Positions 9,682 to 18,610 of a stretch of DNA of 64,000 bases are shown here, piece after piece (the stretch's first letter is position 1; each line of letters starts with the position of its first letter). The position numbers were made by a program, and so were the translations under genes. The notes under the pieces are model-generated. The model was not told where the DNA came from, made no database searches, and saw only the letters and a program-made list of their open reading frames with translations. The stretch is from NCBI GenBank assembly GCA_020622085.1, contig JAHRYM010000001.1:1385193-1449192 (forward strand), given 5' to 3'. Source of the stretch: Paracoccaceae bacterium (GTDB lineage Bacteria; Pseudomonadota; Alphaproteobacteria; Rhodobacterales; Rhodobacteraceae).

Positions 9682-9888
9682 GCTGGTGCCTGTCTTAGGA
9701 CAGGCCAAAAGGGAATGCGACAGGATTTGCGGCGCCTTGCGTCGTGGCTCCGAAGCGTAGCCGCCCCCGCGACCGTGACCGGAGAGGTCTGCCCAACGCC
9801 ACTGGCCGCAAGGTTCGGGAAGGCGGGCAGAGCGCCGGGGCAAGGCGAAAGCCGCGCCTCGATATCCGCAAGCCGGGAGACCTGCCAG
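9682..9888 (+). promoter_or_regulatory. Cobalamin riboswitch 3 (upstream of DUF1636-cobW-cobN)
   Basis: This third leader begins with GCTGGTGCC (9683-9691) and AAAAGGGAATGCGAC. The core is CCGCCCCCGCGACCGTGACCGGAGAGG, with CCACTGGCCGCAAGGTTCGGGAAGG and the B12 box GCAAGCCGGGAGACCTGCC (about 9868-9886). A hairpin-forming stretch (TTGGGCTTTTGTGCCCAG near 9940) lies between it and the first gene at 9991 and may be part of the expression platform. It should switch off the main cob operon when B12 is abundant. Confidence 0.94.
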
Positions 9889-9990
9889 AGCCACGACTGA
9901 AACGCGCGGACGGGGTGTTCCGTGACCTTCGGATATTGGGCTTTTGTGCCCAGACCGTAGGCCCGTCCCCTTCGCATCAAGGGAGGGGCC

Positions 9991-10347
9991 ATGGTTACCG
10001 TTCTCCATGTCTGCATCACCTGCCGTGCCGGCCAGCCCGTTCCCGAGGGCGAAGCCTGCCCCGGCGCGCGGCTGCATGAGGCGCTTGTGACCGCAGGCGC
10101 ACCCGACGGCGTGACCATTCGCGCCGCTGAATGCCTTTCGGCCTGTGATCACGGCTGTTCCGTCGCGCTGACCAAGCCTGGAAACTGGTCCTATGTCTAT
10201 GGCCGGATGACAGAGGCTGACATCCCCGAAATCCTGCGCGGCGCCGGGCTTTATGCTGCCAGTACCGATGGTCTTGTGCCTTGGCGCGAACGTCCCGTTG
10301 TCTTCCGCAAGCAAAGCCTTGCCCGTATCCCCCCGATGGAGATCTGA
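9991..10347 (+). CDS. DUF1636-family cysteine-rich (metal-binding) protein
   Basis: This 118-residue protein matches the DUF1636 family, which has a thioredoxin-like ferredoxin appearance. Two cysteine pairs are visible: CITC near residues 7-10 with a further Cys at ACPG, and AECLSACDHGC near 46-56. They suggest an Fe-S cluster or metal site. It starts at ATG 9991 behind AAGGGAGGGG. It is the first gene after riboswitch 3, and its stop is followed directly by the cobW ATG, so it is co-regulated with cobalamin synthesis. A role as electron donor or in cobalt handling is plausible but unproven. Confidence 0.75.
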   Translation: MVTVLHVCITCRAGQPVPEGEACPGARLHEALVTAGAPDGVTIRAAECLSACDHGCSVALTKPGNWSYVYGRMTEADIPEILRGAGLYAASTDGLVPWRERPVVFRKQSLARIPPMEI

Positions 10348-11382
10348 ATGACCGATCTGACCAAGATCCCCGTGACTGTCATCACCGGCTTTCTGGGCGC
10401 GGGCAAGACCACGCTGATCCGCCACCTGATGCAGAACCCGCAGGGCAGGCGGCTGGCCATTCTGGTCAATGAGTTCGGCACTGTGGGCGTCGATGGTGAC
10501 ATCCTGAAATCCTGCGCTGATGCCAATTGCCCGGTGGAAAACATCGTGGAACTCGCCAATGGCTGCATCTGCTGCACCGTGGCCGATGATTTCATCCCGA
10601 CGATCGAGGCGCTGATGGCGCTGCCGGAACGCCCCGATCACATCCTGATCGAGACTTCCGGCTTGGCGCTGCCGAAGCCATTGCTCAAGGCCTTCGACTG
10701 GCCGGCGATCCGCTCGCGCATCACGGTCGACGGGGTTATCGCGCTGGCCGATGCCGAGGCGGTGGCGGCGGGCCGGTTTGCCCCCGATGTGGCTGCCGTT
10801 GATGCGCAGCGCGCCGCCGATGACAGCCTGGACCATGAAACGCCCCTGTCCGAGGTGTTCGAAGACCAGATCGCCTGTGCCGACATCATCCTGCTTACCA
10901 AGGCCGATCTTGCGGGAGACGCGGGCCTGGTCGCCGCGCGCTCGGTGATCGAGGCCGAGTTGTCGCGCAAACTGCCGATCCTGCCGGTCACCGATGGCAC
11001 CATTGATCCCCGCGTCATTCTGGGCCTGAACGCTGCCGTCGAGGACGATCTTGCGGCTCGTCCAAGCCATCACGATGGCCATGACGACCATGAGCATGAC
11101 GATTTTGAAAGCGTTGTGATCGACCTGCCCGAGGTTGGCGACGTTGAAGATCTTGTCGCCCGTATCCGGCGTCTTGCGCGTGAGCAGCATATCCTGCGCG
11201 TCAAAGGCTATATCGCGGTTCAGGGCAAGCCGATGCGCCTGTTGGTTCAGGCCGTGGGAGAGCGGGTGCGCCATCAGTTCGACCGTCCCTGGGGTGGCAA
11301 TCCCCGGCGGTCGCAATTGGTGGTGATTGCCGAGCACCACGACATCAATGAGCCGGCGATCCGCGAGATTCTGGAAACATAA
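10348..11382 (+). CDS. cobW: Cobalamin biosynthesis GTPase/metallochaperone CobW
   Basis: CobW is a G3E-family GTPase thought to deliver Co2+ to the cobaltochelatase. The 344-residue protein has the P-loop GFLGAGKTT at 14-22 and the G3E metal motif GCICC at 72-76. It also has TKAD as G4 and a His/Asp-rich stretch (HHDGHDDHEHDD, 241-252) typical of metal-binding linkers. A CobW C-terminal domain follows. It starts immediately after the DUF1636 stop and precedes cobN, matching its proposed partner. Confidence 0.96.
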   Translation: MTDLTKIPVTVITGFLGAGKTTLIRHLMQNPQGRRLAILVNEFGTVGVDGDILKSCADANCPVENIVELANGCICCTVADDFIPTIEALMALPERPDHILIETSGLALPKPLLKAFDWPAIRSRITVDGVIALADAEAVAAGRFAPDVAAVDAQRAADDSLDHETPLSEVFEDQIACADIILLTKADLAGDAGLVAARSVIEAELSRKLPILPVTDGTIDPRVILGLNAAVEDDLAARPSHHDGHDDHEHDDFESVVIDLPEVGDVEDLVARIRRLAREQHILRVKGYIAVQGKPMRLLVQAVGERVRHQFDRPWGGNPRRSQLVVIAEHHDINEPAIREILET

Positions 11383-11391
11383 GGCGCCTCC

Positions 11392-14300
11392 ATGCATGTT
11401 ATCTTCCGCGAAACCCAGGGTCTGGAGGCTGCCGAAGCGCCCTATGATCCCGCGCAGGATCCGGGCGATTTGGTGGTGCTATCCTTTTCGGACAGCGATC
11501 TTGGGGCTTTCGCGGCGGGCTGGCATCGGGGGGCGGGCAGATTGCCTTCGCTTCGGCTGCAAAACATCGTGGCGCTGAAACATCCTGTTTCGGTCGATAC
11601 TTATGTAGAACGCACATTGTCCGGCGCAAAAGCCGTCTTGATCCGCCTGATCGGCGGCGAGGCCTATTGGCCCTATGGTATCGCCTCGGTGCAGGATCTC
11701 GCGCGGCGCAAGGGCATTGCGCTGGCGGTCCTGCCCGCCGATGGGCGCCCCGATCCGGGCCTTGAAGCGGCTTCAACCTTGCCGGTATCGACTTTGCGGC
11801 GATTGCAGGCGCTGTGTGACACCGGGGGGGCTGTGGCCGCACAGGCGGCCTTGGCGCAGCTTTCCTTGGCGGCCGGGCTTTATGCCGGGCCGGTGCCGGG
11901 CGACAAACGCCTGCCCGACATGGGATTTTATGATCCTGATCAGGGGGTGGTTGCGGCCCCGCCGGACGGTCCGCACGTGGTGGTCAGCTTTTACCGCAGC
12001 TATCTGACGGCCGCCGACACGGACCCGGTCGATGCGCTGATCCGCGCCTTCCGCGCCAAGGGCATTGCCACTTGCGGTGTCTTTGCCGCTTCGCTGAAAA
12101 CCCCCGGTTTCGCCGATTGGCTCAGCTCGCATCTGGCCGCGACCCCACCCCTTGCCGTGGTCAATGCCACCGCCTTTTCGGCGCGGGGCGAGGATGGCGC
12201 GACGCCCTTTGACGCAGCCTCTTGCCCGGTGTTTCAGGTGGCGCTTTCGACTGCCCGCCGTCGTGATTGGGCATCTTCGGATCGCGGGTTGTCGCCCGCC
12301 GATCTTGCGATGCATGTCGTCCTGCCCGAGGTGGACGGGCGGCTTTTCGCGGGGCTGGTGTCGTTCAAATCCCCCGGCGCGCGGGATGAGGCGCTGCAAT
12401 TTTCGCGCTTTGTCCATCGCGCCGATCCGGACCGTGTGGCCGCCGTTGTGGCGCGGGTGAAAGGCTGGCTGCGGCTGGCCGCAGCCCCCCGGGCCGCGCG
12501 GCGGCTGGCGGTGGTCTTGTCGACCTATCCGGGGCGGGATTGGCAGATGGCCCATGCCGTTGGTCTTGATGCCCTGGCCTCCTCCGAGGCGCTTCTGGGC
12601 GATCTGGCAGCAGCAGGTTATCGGGCAGATGGCGCGTCGCTTGCCTCGGCACTCGTGGCGGAAAAGCTGGACTGGCCCGTTGCAGAGTATCGCGCAGCGC
12701 TGGCGGGCTTGCCTGAAAAGCTGCGTCAAGATCTGCACGCCGTCTGGGGTGCGCCCGAGGACGACCCGGCTTGCGCAGGCGGCAAGTTCCGTTTTGCCGC
12801 CCTGTGGCGCGGGAATGTCCTGGTTGCGCTCCAACCCGAACGCGGCGAGGTTGCCGGGCGTGATGGCCAGTATCACGACCTGTCCCGCGTGCCGCGCCAT
12901 GGTTATGTCGCCTTTTACCTGATGCTGCAGGCACTTGGGCTTCAGGCGCTGGTCCATATGGGCGCGCATGGCACGCTGGAATGGCTGCCGGGCAAATCTG
13001 TGACCCTGTCTGACACCTGTTGGCCCGAGGTGTTGGCGGGTGACCTGCCGGTGATCTATCCCTTCATCGCCAATGACCCCGGCGAGGCCGCGCAGGCCAA
13101 GCGCCGCATCGGCGCGCTGACGCTTGGCCATCTGCCGCCGCCCCTGCGTGCCGCGGCTTTGCCCGAAGGGTTATACCGGCTGGAGCGGCTTTTGGATGAA
13201 TATTCCACCGCCGACGGACTGGACCCGGCCCGGCGAAACCGGCTGATCGCCGCGATCCGCAGCGAGGCACAAGGCGCAGGGGTCGAGGATGACCTGGGTC
13301 TGCCGCCCGGCGCCAGTGCTGCCGAGGCAATCACCCGGATTGACCGCTTCGTTTGTGATATCAAGGAAAGCCAATACGGCGAGGGGCTGCATGTCTTTGG
13401 CCGTGGCGATTGCGGGGCTGAAGAACGCGCGGGGCTTCTGGCCGCGCTCGACGGCAAGCGCGTGGCGGCGGGGCCGTCGGGCAGTCCGGCGCGCGGGCGG
13501 GCGGATGTGCTGCCGACGGGGCGCAACCTTTTTGCCGTGGATCCCCGCGCAGTTCCAAGCCGCGCCGCGCATGCCCAGGGTGTGAAGCTGGCCGAAGAAT
13601 TGCTGCGCAAGGCCTTGCAGGATCAGGGTGACTGGCCTCAGGGTCTGGTGGTTGACCTTTGGGGCAGCGCCACCATGCGCACGGCAGGCGAAGAATTTGC
13701 CATGGCGCTGCATCTTGCAGGCCTTGCGCCGGTGTGGGATGCCGGATCGGGCCGGGTGTCGGGGGTGGAGGTGGTGCCGCTGACGCTTCTCAGCCGACCG
13801 CGCATCGACGTGACCTTGCGGGTGTCGGGCCTGTTCCGGGATGTGTTTCCGGGACTGGCGACGCTGTTCGAGACCGGGGCGGCGATGCTGGCGGAGCGCG
13901 GGGAAACCGCCGCTGACAACCCCTATGTCAACCGCGCTGCCCGGGTTTTCGGGCCAAAGCCGGGGCAGTATGGCCTTGGGCTGGGCGCTGCGATGGATGA
14001 GTTCACGCCCCATGCACGGGCGGCGGCGGGCGAGGCCTGGCTTGCCGCGTCATCCTGGGCGATCGGGATTGATGGCCAGTCGCGCGATGACCGTGCGGGC
14101 CTTGAGGCTCGGCTGAAAGCTGCGGACAGCTTTGTTCACGCCCAGGACCTGCCCGAAAGCGATGTGCTGCTGGCGGGCGATTATGCCGCGCATGAGGCGG
14201 GCTTTGCCGCCGCCTTGGCACGGTTGGGTGCGGCAAAACCCGCGCTCTACCATCTGGATGCCACCCAGCCCGACCGCCCGCGCGCCCGCAGTCTGACCGA

Positions 14301-14628
14301 GGAAATTGCCCGCGTGGTGCGTGCGCGCGCCACAGATCCGGCTTGGGCCGATGGCATGATTGCGCACGGCTTCCGGGGGGCTGCCGAAATCGCCGCCACC
14401 GCCGACCATCTGGCGGCCTTTGCCCATCTGGCGGGCGTTGTGCCGCCGCATCTTTTTGACCTTTACCACGAGGCGACACTGGGCCGTGATGATCTCACGG
14501 CCTTCATGGCGCGGGAGAATCCGCAAGCCTTGGCGGCACTGCGTGATCTCTTCCAGCGGCTGGCGGATGCCGGGCTTTGGCAAACCCGCCGCAACTCCAT
14601 CGCGGCAACATTGGAGGGGGGCGCATGA
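11392..14628 (+). CDS. cobN: Cobaltochelatase subunit CobN
   Basis: CobN is the large subunit of the ATP-dependent aerobic cobaltochelatase that inserts Co2+ into hydrogenobyrinic acid a,c-diamide. The 1078-residue product spans the whole CobN/BchH-like family. Recognisable motifs are VSFYRSYLTA near residue 200, HMGAHGTLEWLPGKS near 520, DNPYVNRAARVFGPKPGQYG and the C-terminal HEATLGRDD region. It is somewhat shorter than the best-studied CobN (about 1275 aa) but shows no break. The partner subunits CobS and CobT are not in this window. Its stop overlaps the cobG start (ATGA). Confidence 0.96.
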   Translation: MHVIFRETQGLEAAEAPYDPAQDPGDLVVLSFSDSDLGAFAAGWHRGAGRLPSLRLQNIVALKHPVSVDTYVERTLSGAKAVLIRLIGGEAYWPYGIASVQDLARRKGIALAVLPADGRPDPGLEAASTLPVSTLRRLQALCDTGGAVAAQAALAQLSLAAGLYAGPVPGDKRLPDMGFYDPDQGVVAAPPDGPHVVVSFYRSYLTAADTDPVDALIRAFRAKGIATCGVFAASLKTPGFADWLSSHLAATPPLAVVNATAFSARGEDGATPFDAASCPVFQVALSTARRRDWASSDRGLSPADLAMHVVLPEVDGRLFAGLVSFKSPGARDEALQFSRFVHRADPDRVAAVVARVKGWLRLAAAPRAARRLAVVLSTYPGRDWQMAHAVGLDALASSEALLGDLAAAGYRADGASLASALVAEKLDWPVAEYRAALAGLPEKLRQDLHAVWGAPEDDPACAGGKFRFAALWRGNVLVALQPERGEVAGRDGQYHDLSRVPRHGYVAFYLMLQALGLQALVHMGAHGTLEWLPGKSVTLSDTCWPEVLAGDLPVIYPFIANDPGEAAQAKRRIGALTLGHLPPPLRAAALPEGLYRLERLLDEYSTADGLDPARRNRLIAAIRSEAQGAGVEDDLGLPPGASAAEAITRIDRFVCDIKESQYGEGLHVFGRGDCGAEERAGLLAALDGKRVAAGPSGSPARGRADVLPTGRNLFAVDPRAVPSRAAHAQGVKLAEELLRKALQDQGDWPQGLVVDLWGSATMRTAGEEFAMALHLAGLAPVWDAGSGRVSGVEVVPLTLLSRPRIDVTLRVSGLFRDVFPGLATLFETGAAMLAERGETAADNPYVNRAARVFGPKPGQYGLGLGAAMDEFTPHARAAAGEAWLAASSWAIGIDGQSRDDRAGLEARLKAADSFVHAQDLPESDVLLAGDYAAHEAGFAAALARLGAAKPALYHLDATQPDRPRARSLTEEIARVVRARATDPAWADGMIAHGFRGAAEIAATADHLAAFAHLAGVVPPHLFDLYHEATLGRDDLTAFMARENPQALAALRDLFQRLADAGLWQTRRNSIAATLEGGA

Positions 14629-15767
14629 CGGAACCCTCGTTTCTGGTGCAGGGCTGGTGCCCCGGCGCGCTGCGCCCGATGATGTCGGGCGATGGGCTGG
14701 TGGTGCGGGTGCGGCCGCAGGTCGGGCGTCTGATGCAGGATCAGGCGGCAGGGATCGCGGCGGCGGCACGGGCGCATGGCAACGGGCTGATCGACCTTTC
14801 GGTGCGCGGCAATGTGCAGTTGCGCGGTGTCAGCGAGGTTTCACACCCCAATCTGATCGTCGATTTGCGCACCCTTGGCCTGATTGATGCCGATGCGGGC
14901 GATGAAGCCCGGCGCAATATCCTTGTCACCCCCTTTGCCGATGGCACCACCGATGCGCTGGCCGCCCGGCTGGGTGCCGCGCTGCCCCGCATGCCGCACT
15001 TGCCGGGCAAGTTCGGCTTTGTCGTCGATACGGGTGCCGCCCCGGTTCTTGGTGGCATTGCAGGCGATATCCGCTTCGAACGTGCGACGGGCGGTGGCCT
15101 TGTCATCCGATGTGAAGGTGCCCCCCTTGGTGCGGCCGTGACCGAAGATGAGGCGGCGCAGGCCGCTGTTGAGCTTGCCCAGTGGTTTGTCGACGCCGGC
15201 GGCGTGACCGGAGGCCGGGGTCGCATGGCGGCGCTGATCGGGCGCGGTGTGGGCCCCGAAGGCCATCTGGCGGGCAAGGTGGCACCTGCGCCCACGGCAC
15301 CTGCTCCGGCACCGGGGTTGGTGGCCAAAGGCGCCTTGGTGGGCTTTGCCTTTGGACAGATGACGGCGCAAACCCTGGCGGAACTTGCCGAGCTTGGCCC
15401 TTTGCGCATCACCCCCTGGCGGATGGTGCTGATCGAGGGCCTGCGCGCCTGGCCCGATCTTTCCGGCCTGATCCTGCGGGCCGACGATCCGATCCGCCGG
15501 GTCGAGGCCTGCCCGGGCGCGCCTGCCTGTCTGCAGGCGCTCGCCCCGGTGCGCGGCCTCGCGTCCCGGCTGGCGCACGATGTGCCGGAGGGGCGGCTGT
15601 TGCATGTCTCGGCCTGCGCCAAGGGCTGTGCCCATCCGGGCCGCGCCGATCTGACCCTTGTGGCCACGGCGGAAGGTTTTGACCTGATCCGCAATGGTTC
15701 TGCCCATGATACCCCCGATCAGCGGGCGCTTGCCGCTGCGACGATTGATCTGAAAGGATTGTTCTGA
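14625..15767 (+). CDS. cobG: Precorrin-3B synthase CobG
   Basis: CobG is the oxygen-dependent Fe-S enzyme that turns precorrin-3A into precorrin-3B and marks the aerobic pathway. The 380-residue protein belongs to the nitrite/sulfite-reductase superfamily. A C-x5-C (ACPGAPAC) and a C-x3-C (ACAKGCAHPG) provide the expected four [4Fe-4S] ligands in the C-terminal half. The N-terminal ferredoxin-like half has LSVRGNVQLRGV. ATG 14625 overlaps the cobN stop by 4 nt. A low-complexity Ala/Pro linker (about 222-236) separates the halves. Confidence 0.94.
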   Translation: MTEPSFLVQGWCPGALRPMMSGDGLVVRVRPQVGRLMQDQAAGIAAAARAHGNGLIDLSVRGNVQLRGVSEVSHPNLIVDLRTLGLIDADAGDEARRNILVTPFADGTTDALAARLGAALPRMPHLPGKFGFVVDTGAAPVLGGIAGDIRFERATGGGLVIRCEGAPLGAAVTEDEAAQAAVELAQWFVDAGGVTGGRGRMAALIGRGVGPEGHLAGKVAPAPTAPAPAPGLVAKGALVGFAFGQMTAQTLAELAELGPLRITPWRMVLIEGLRAWPDLSGLILRADDPIRRVEACPGAPACLQALAPVRGLASRLAHDVPEGRLLHVSACAKGCAHPGRADLTLVATAEGFDLIRNGSAHDTPDQRALAAATIDLKGLF

Positions 15768-16396
15768 TGCCGCATGTCTATGAAACCGATGGTGCTGCGA
15801 TCTACGTCCAGTCCTTCGCCACCATCCGGGCCGAGGCCGATCTGGCGCGCTTCACCCCCGAGGAGGAAGTCGTCGTTGTCCGCATGATCCATGCCGCTGG
15901 TATGGTCGGGCTGGAGCGTCACGTCTGCTTTACCCCCGGCATGGCGATCGCGGCGCGGGCTGCACTGGAGGCGGGCGCGCCGATCCTGTGTGATGCGCGC
16001 ATGGTCAGCGAGGGGATCACGCGGCCGCGCCTGCCTGCGGAGAATGAGGTGATCTGCACCTTGCATGACCCGTCCGTGCCCGCATTGGCGGCCAGGATCG
16101 GCAACACCCGGTCGGCGGCGGCGGTGGAACTGTGGCGGCCGCATCTCGCGGGGGCGGTGGTGGCGATCGGCAATGCGCCGACTGCGCTCTTTCACCTGTT
16201 GAATATGCTGGAAGACCCCGGTTGCCCGCGCCCCGCCGCCATTATCGGTTGTCCGGTGGGCTTTATCGGGGCGGCGGAATCGAAAGACGCGCTGATGGTG
16301 GCGCCGCCTTGCCCCGCCGTGATCGTTCAGGGACGACTGGGTGGTTCAGCCATCACTGTTGCCGCCGTCAACGCGCTTGCAAGCCCGAAGGAATGA
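15767..16396 (+). CDS. cobH: Precorrin-8X methylmutase CobH
   Basis: CobH moves the C11 methyl group of precorrin-8X to C12, giving hydrogenobyrinic acid. The 209-residue protein carries the family motifs MIHAAGMVGLE near residue 43 (the active-site His), ILCDARMV, GNAPTALFHLL and the C-terminal VQGRLGGSAITVAAVNAL. The ATG shares a base with the cobG stop. The 3' end overlaps cobI. Confidence 0.96.
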   Translation: MPHVYETDGAAIYVQSFATIRAEADLARFTPEEEVVVVRMIHAAGMVGLERHVCFTPGMAIAARAALEAGAPILCDARMVSEGITRPRLPAENEVICTLHDPSVPALAARIGNTRSAAAVELWRPHLAGAVVAIGNAPTALFHLLNMLEDPGCPRPAAIIGCPVGFIGAAESKDALMVAPPCPAVIVQGRLGGSAITVAAVNALASPKE

Positions 16397-17148
16397 CCAT
16401 GGCCCCGATCGGACGCGTCATCTGTGCCGGCCTTGGCCCCGGCGACCCCGATCTGATCTCGGTCCGCTCTGACCGGACGATCCGGGCCGCCCGCCACATC
16501 GCCTATTTCCGCAAGGCCGGGCGGCAGGGGCAGGCGCGCCGCATCGTCGAGGGCTTGCTGGCCCCCGGCACGACTGAACATGCGATGGAATATCCGGTCA
16601 CTACCGAAATTCCCTTTGACAGCCCGGAATATAACGCCCTGCTCGCCGGTTTCTACGATGACTGGACGGCGAGGTTGCAGGCCCTGGCCGAAGGCGGCCA
16701 TGAGGTGGTGGTGCTGTGCGAAGGCGACCCCTTCTTCTATGGCTCGTTCATGCATCTCTATGTCCGGCTGAAGGATCTGGTGCAGGTTGATGTGATCCCC
16801 GGTATTCCCGGCATGGTGGGCTGCTGGAACGCAACCGGCCAGCCGATCACCTGGGGCGATGATGTGCTGACGGTGTTGATGGCTACGCTGCCCGAGGAAG
16901 ACCTGACGCGCCATATGCAGGGCGCGGATGCGCTGGCCATCATGAAGACGGGCCGCAACCTGCCGCGTGTGCGTCGGGCTTTGGCAGCGGCGGGCCGGCT
17001 GGAGGATGCCTGTCTGGTGGAACGTGGCACCATGCCGGGCCAGCGGCTGGTGCCGCTGTCAGAGGTGAACGCCGAGGATTGCCCCTACTTCGCCATCGTG
17101 CTGGTGCATGGCCACGGCCGCCGTCCCGTTGCAGAGGCCGCAGAATGA
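16393..17148 (+). CDS. cobI: Precorrin-2 C20-methyltransferase CobI
   Basis: CobI uses S-adenosylmethionine to methylate precorrin-2 at C20, giving precorrin-3A. The 251-residue protein opens with the tetrapyrrole-methylase motif GLGPGDPDLISVR. It also has CEGDPFFYGSFMHLYVRL and VIPGIPGMVGCWNATG. The ATG at 16393 overlaps the cobH stop (ATGA). An ATG at 16399 is better spaced from GAAGGA and may be the real start. It is overlapped by cobJ. Confidence 0.95.
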   Translation: MTMAPIGRVICAGLGPGDPDLISVRSDRTIRAARHIAYFRKAGRQGQARRIVEGLLAPGTTEHAMEYPVTTEIPFDSPEYNALLAGFYDDWTARLQALAEGGHEVVVLCEGDPFFYGSFMHLYVRLKDLVQVDVIPGIPGMVGCWNATGQPITWGDDVLTVLMATLPEEDLTRHMQGADALAIMKTGRNLPRVRRALAAAGRLEDACLVERGTMPGQRLVPLSEVNAEDCPYFAIVLVHGHGRRPVAEAAE

Positions 17149-17885
17149 GTGCGGGCTGGATTGCCGTCGCGGGCCTTGGCCCGGGCGATGAGGTTCTGGT
17201 GACGCCCGAGGTGACTGCGGCCTTGGCCGAGGCGACTGATGTGGTCGGCTATATCCCCTATGTCGCCCGCGTCGCCCCGCGTGAGGGGCTGGTGCTGCAT
17301 CCCTCTGACAACCGGGTGGAGCTGGACCGCGCCGGGTTCGCGCTGGATCTGGCGGCGCAAGGGCGGCGGGTGGTCATCGTTTCTTCCGGCGATCCGGGGG
17401 TGTTCGCCATGGCCTCGGCCCTGTTCGAGGCGCTGGAGACCTGGCCTGAGGCCCGCGACACCGACATCCGCATCCTGCCCGGCATTACCGCCATGCTGGC
17501 CGCTGCCGCGCGGGCGGGCGCGCCCTTGGGCCATGACTTCTGCGCCATCAACCTGTCGGACAACCTCAAACCCTTTGCCGAGATCGAGCGTCGCCTGCGC
17601 CACGCCGCACAAGGCGGCTTTGCCATGGCGTTTTACAATCCGCGCTCCATTTCCCGGCCACACCAGTTCACCCGCGTGCTGGAGATCCTGCGCGAAGAGT
17701 GCGAACCCGAAAGGCTGGTCCTGTTCGCCCGTGCGGTCAGCCGCCCGGATGAGGAGATCCGGTGTGTGTCGCTTGCCGAGGCGATGCCAGAGATGGCCGA
17801 CATGCAAACCGTGGTGATCGTCGGCAATCAGGCGACACGGCGGGTCGGGCGTTGGGTTTATACGCCCCGGTCTGTCCCTGCATGA
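17145..17885 (+). CDS. cobJ: Precorrin-3B C17-methyltransferase CobJ
   Basis: CobJ contracts the ring and methylates C17 of precorrin-3B to form precorrin-4. The 246-residue protein has GLGPGDEVLVTPEV at the N-terminus, SSGDPGVFAMA, LPGITAMLAAAARAGAPLGHDFCAINLSD (in segments) and YNPRS, all CobJ-specific. ATG 17145 overlaps the cobI stop by 4 nt. Its last 28 nt overlap the end of cobK on the other strand. Confidence 0.96.
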   Translation: MSAGWIAVAGLGPGDEVLVTPEVTAALAEATDVVGYIPYVARVAPREGLVLHPSDNRVELDRAGFALDLAAQGRRVVIVSSGDPGVFAMASALFEALETWPEARDTDIRILPGITAMLAAAARAGAPLGHDFCAINLSDNLKPFAEIERRLRHAAQGGFAMAFYNPRSISRPHQFTRVLEILREECEPERLVLFARAVSRPDEEIRCVSLAEAMPEMADMQTVVIVGNQATRRVGRWVYTPRSVPA

Positions 17886-18610
17886 CCAAGCCAGTCCATC
17901 ACCTCTTGATCCGTCGCAACCACCTTGCGGGGGGGAAGTGCGGGGCGGTCGATCAGGATCACCGGCAGGCGCAGGGCGCGGGCAGCGATGAGCTTGGCCG
18001 CGGCCCCCGCACCGCCTGCGTTCTTGGCGACGATATGGGTGATGGCATGGGCGCGCATGAGCGCGGTATCGGTTTCCACATCGAACGGGCCGCGAGCGAT
18101 CATCACGCTGGCCTCTGGCAGGGGCAGGGTCGTTTCGGGCGGATCGACAAGGCGCAAAAGGTAATGATGCTGCGGCTTGACGGCAAAGGCGGCGAGCGTC
18201 TGCTTGCCGATGGCCAGAAACACCCGCGCGGGCGCATCGGGCAGGGCGGCAACAGCGGCCTCGGCATCGGTCACGCTGCGCCAGTCATCGCCGGGGCCGG
18301 CGGTCCAGGCTGGGCGCTCCAGCGCCACCAGGGGGGTGCCGGTCGCCAGGCAGGCTGCGATGGCGTTCCGGCTCATCCGGGCGGCAAAGGGGTGGGTGGC
18401 ATCAACCACATGGGTGATGTTTTCGTGGGCCAGATATTCCACCAACCCCGCCACGCCGCCAAACCCGCCAATGCGCATTGGCAGCGGCTGGGCAACAGGG
18501 GTCTGAGTGCGTCCGGCATAGGAAAACACCGCATCCAGCCCTGCATCAGCCAAGGCGTGCGCCAGACGGCTGGCCTCGGTGGTGCCGCCAAGAAGAAGGA
18601 TGCGTGTCAT
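17858..18610 (-). CDS. cobK: Precorrin-6A reductase CobK
   Basis: CobK reduces precorrin-6A to precorrin-6B with NADPH. The 250-residue protein starts MTRILLLGGTTEASRLA, the CobK/CbiJ nucleotide-binding N-terminus. It also has VVDATHPFAARMSRNA near 69-84 and the C-terminal VAKNAGGAGAAAKLIAA. It is the only gene of the block on the minus strand. Its 3' end overlaps cobJ tail to tail by 28 nt. Its start codon (18608-18610) overlaps the cobL start (18609-18611) head to head in the tetranucleotide CATG. Confidence 0.95.
   Translation of the reverse strand: MTRILLLGGTTEASRLAHALADAGLDAVFSYAGRTQTPVAQPLPMRIGGFGGVAGLVEYLAHENITHVVDATHPFAARMSRNAIAACLATGTPLVALERPAWTAGPGDDWRSVTDAEAAVAALPDAPARVFLAIGKQTLAAFAVKPQHHYLLRLVDPPETTLPLPEASVMIARGPFDVETDTALMRAHAITHIVAKNAGGAGAAAKLIAARALRLPVILIDRPALPPRKVVATDQEVMDWLGHAGTDRGV

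Noticed and set aside
9439..11397. Long minus-strand open frame (over 600 codons) opposite the cobW region
   Set aside because: It mirrors cobW and the start of cobN, has no family motif and would cover riboswitch 3. Long antisense frames are expected at this GC content.
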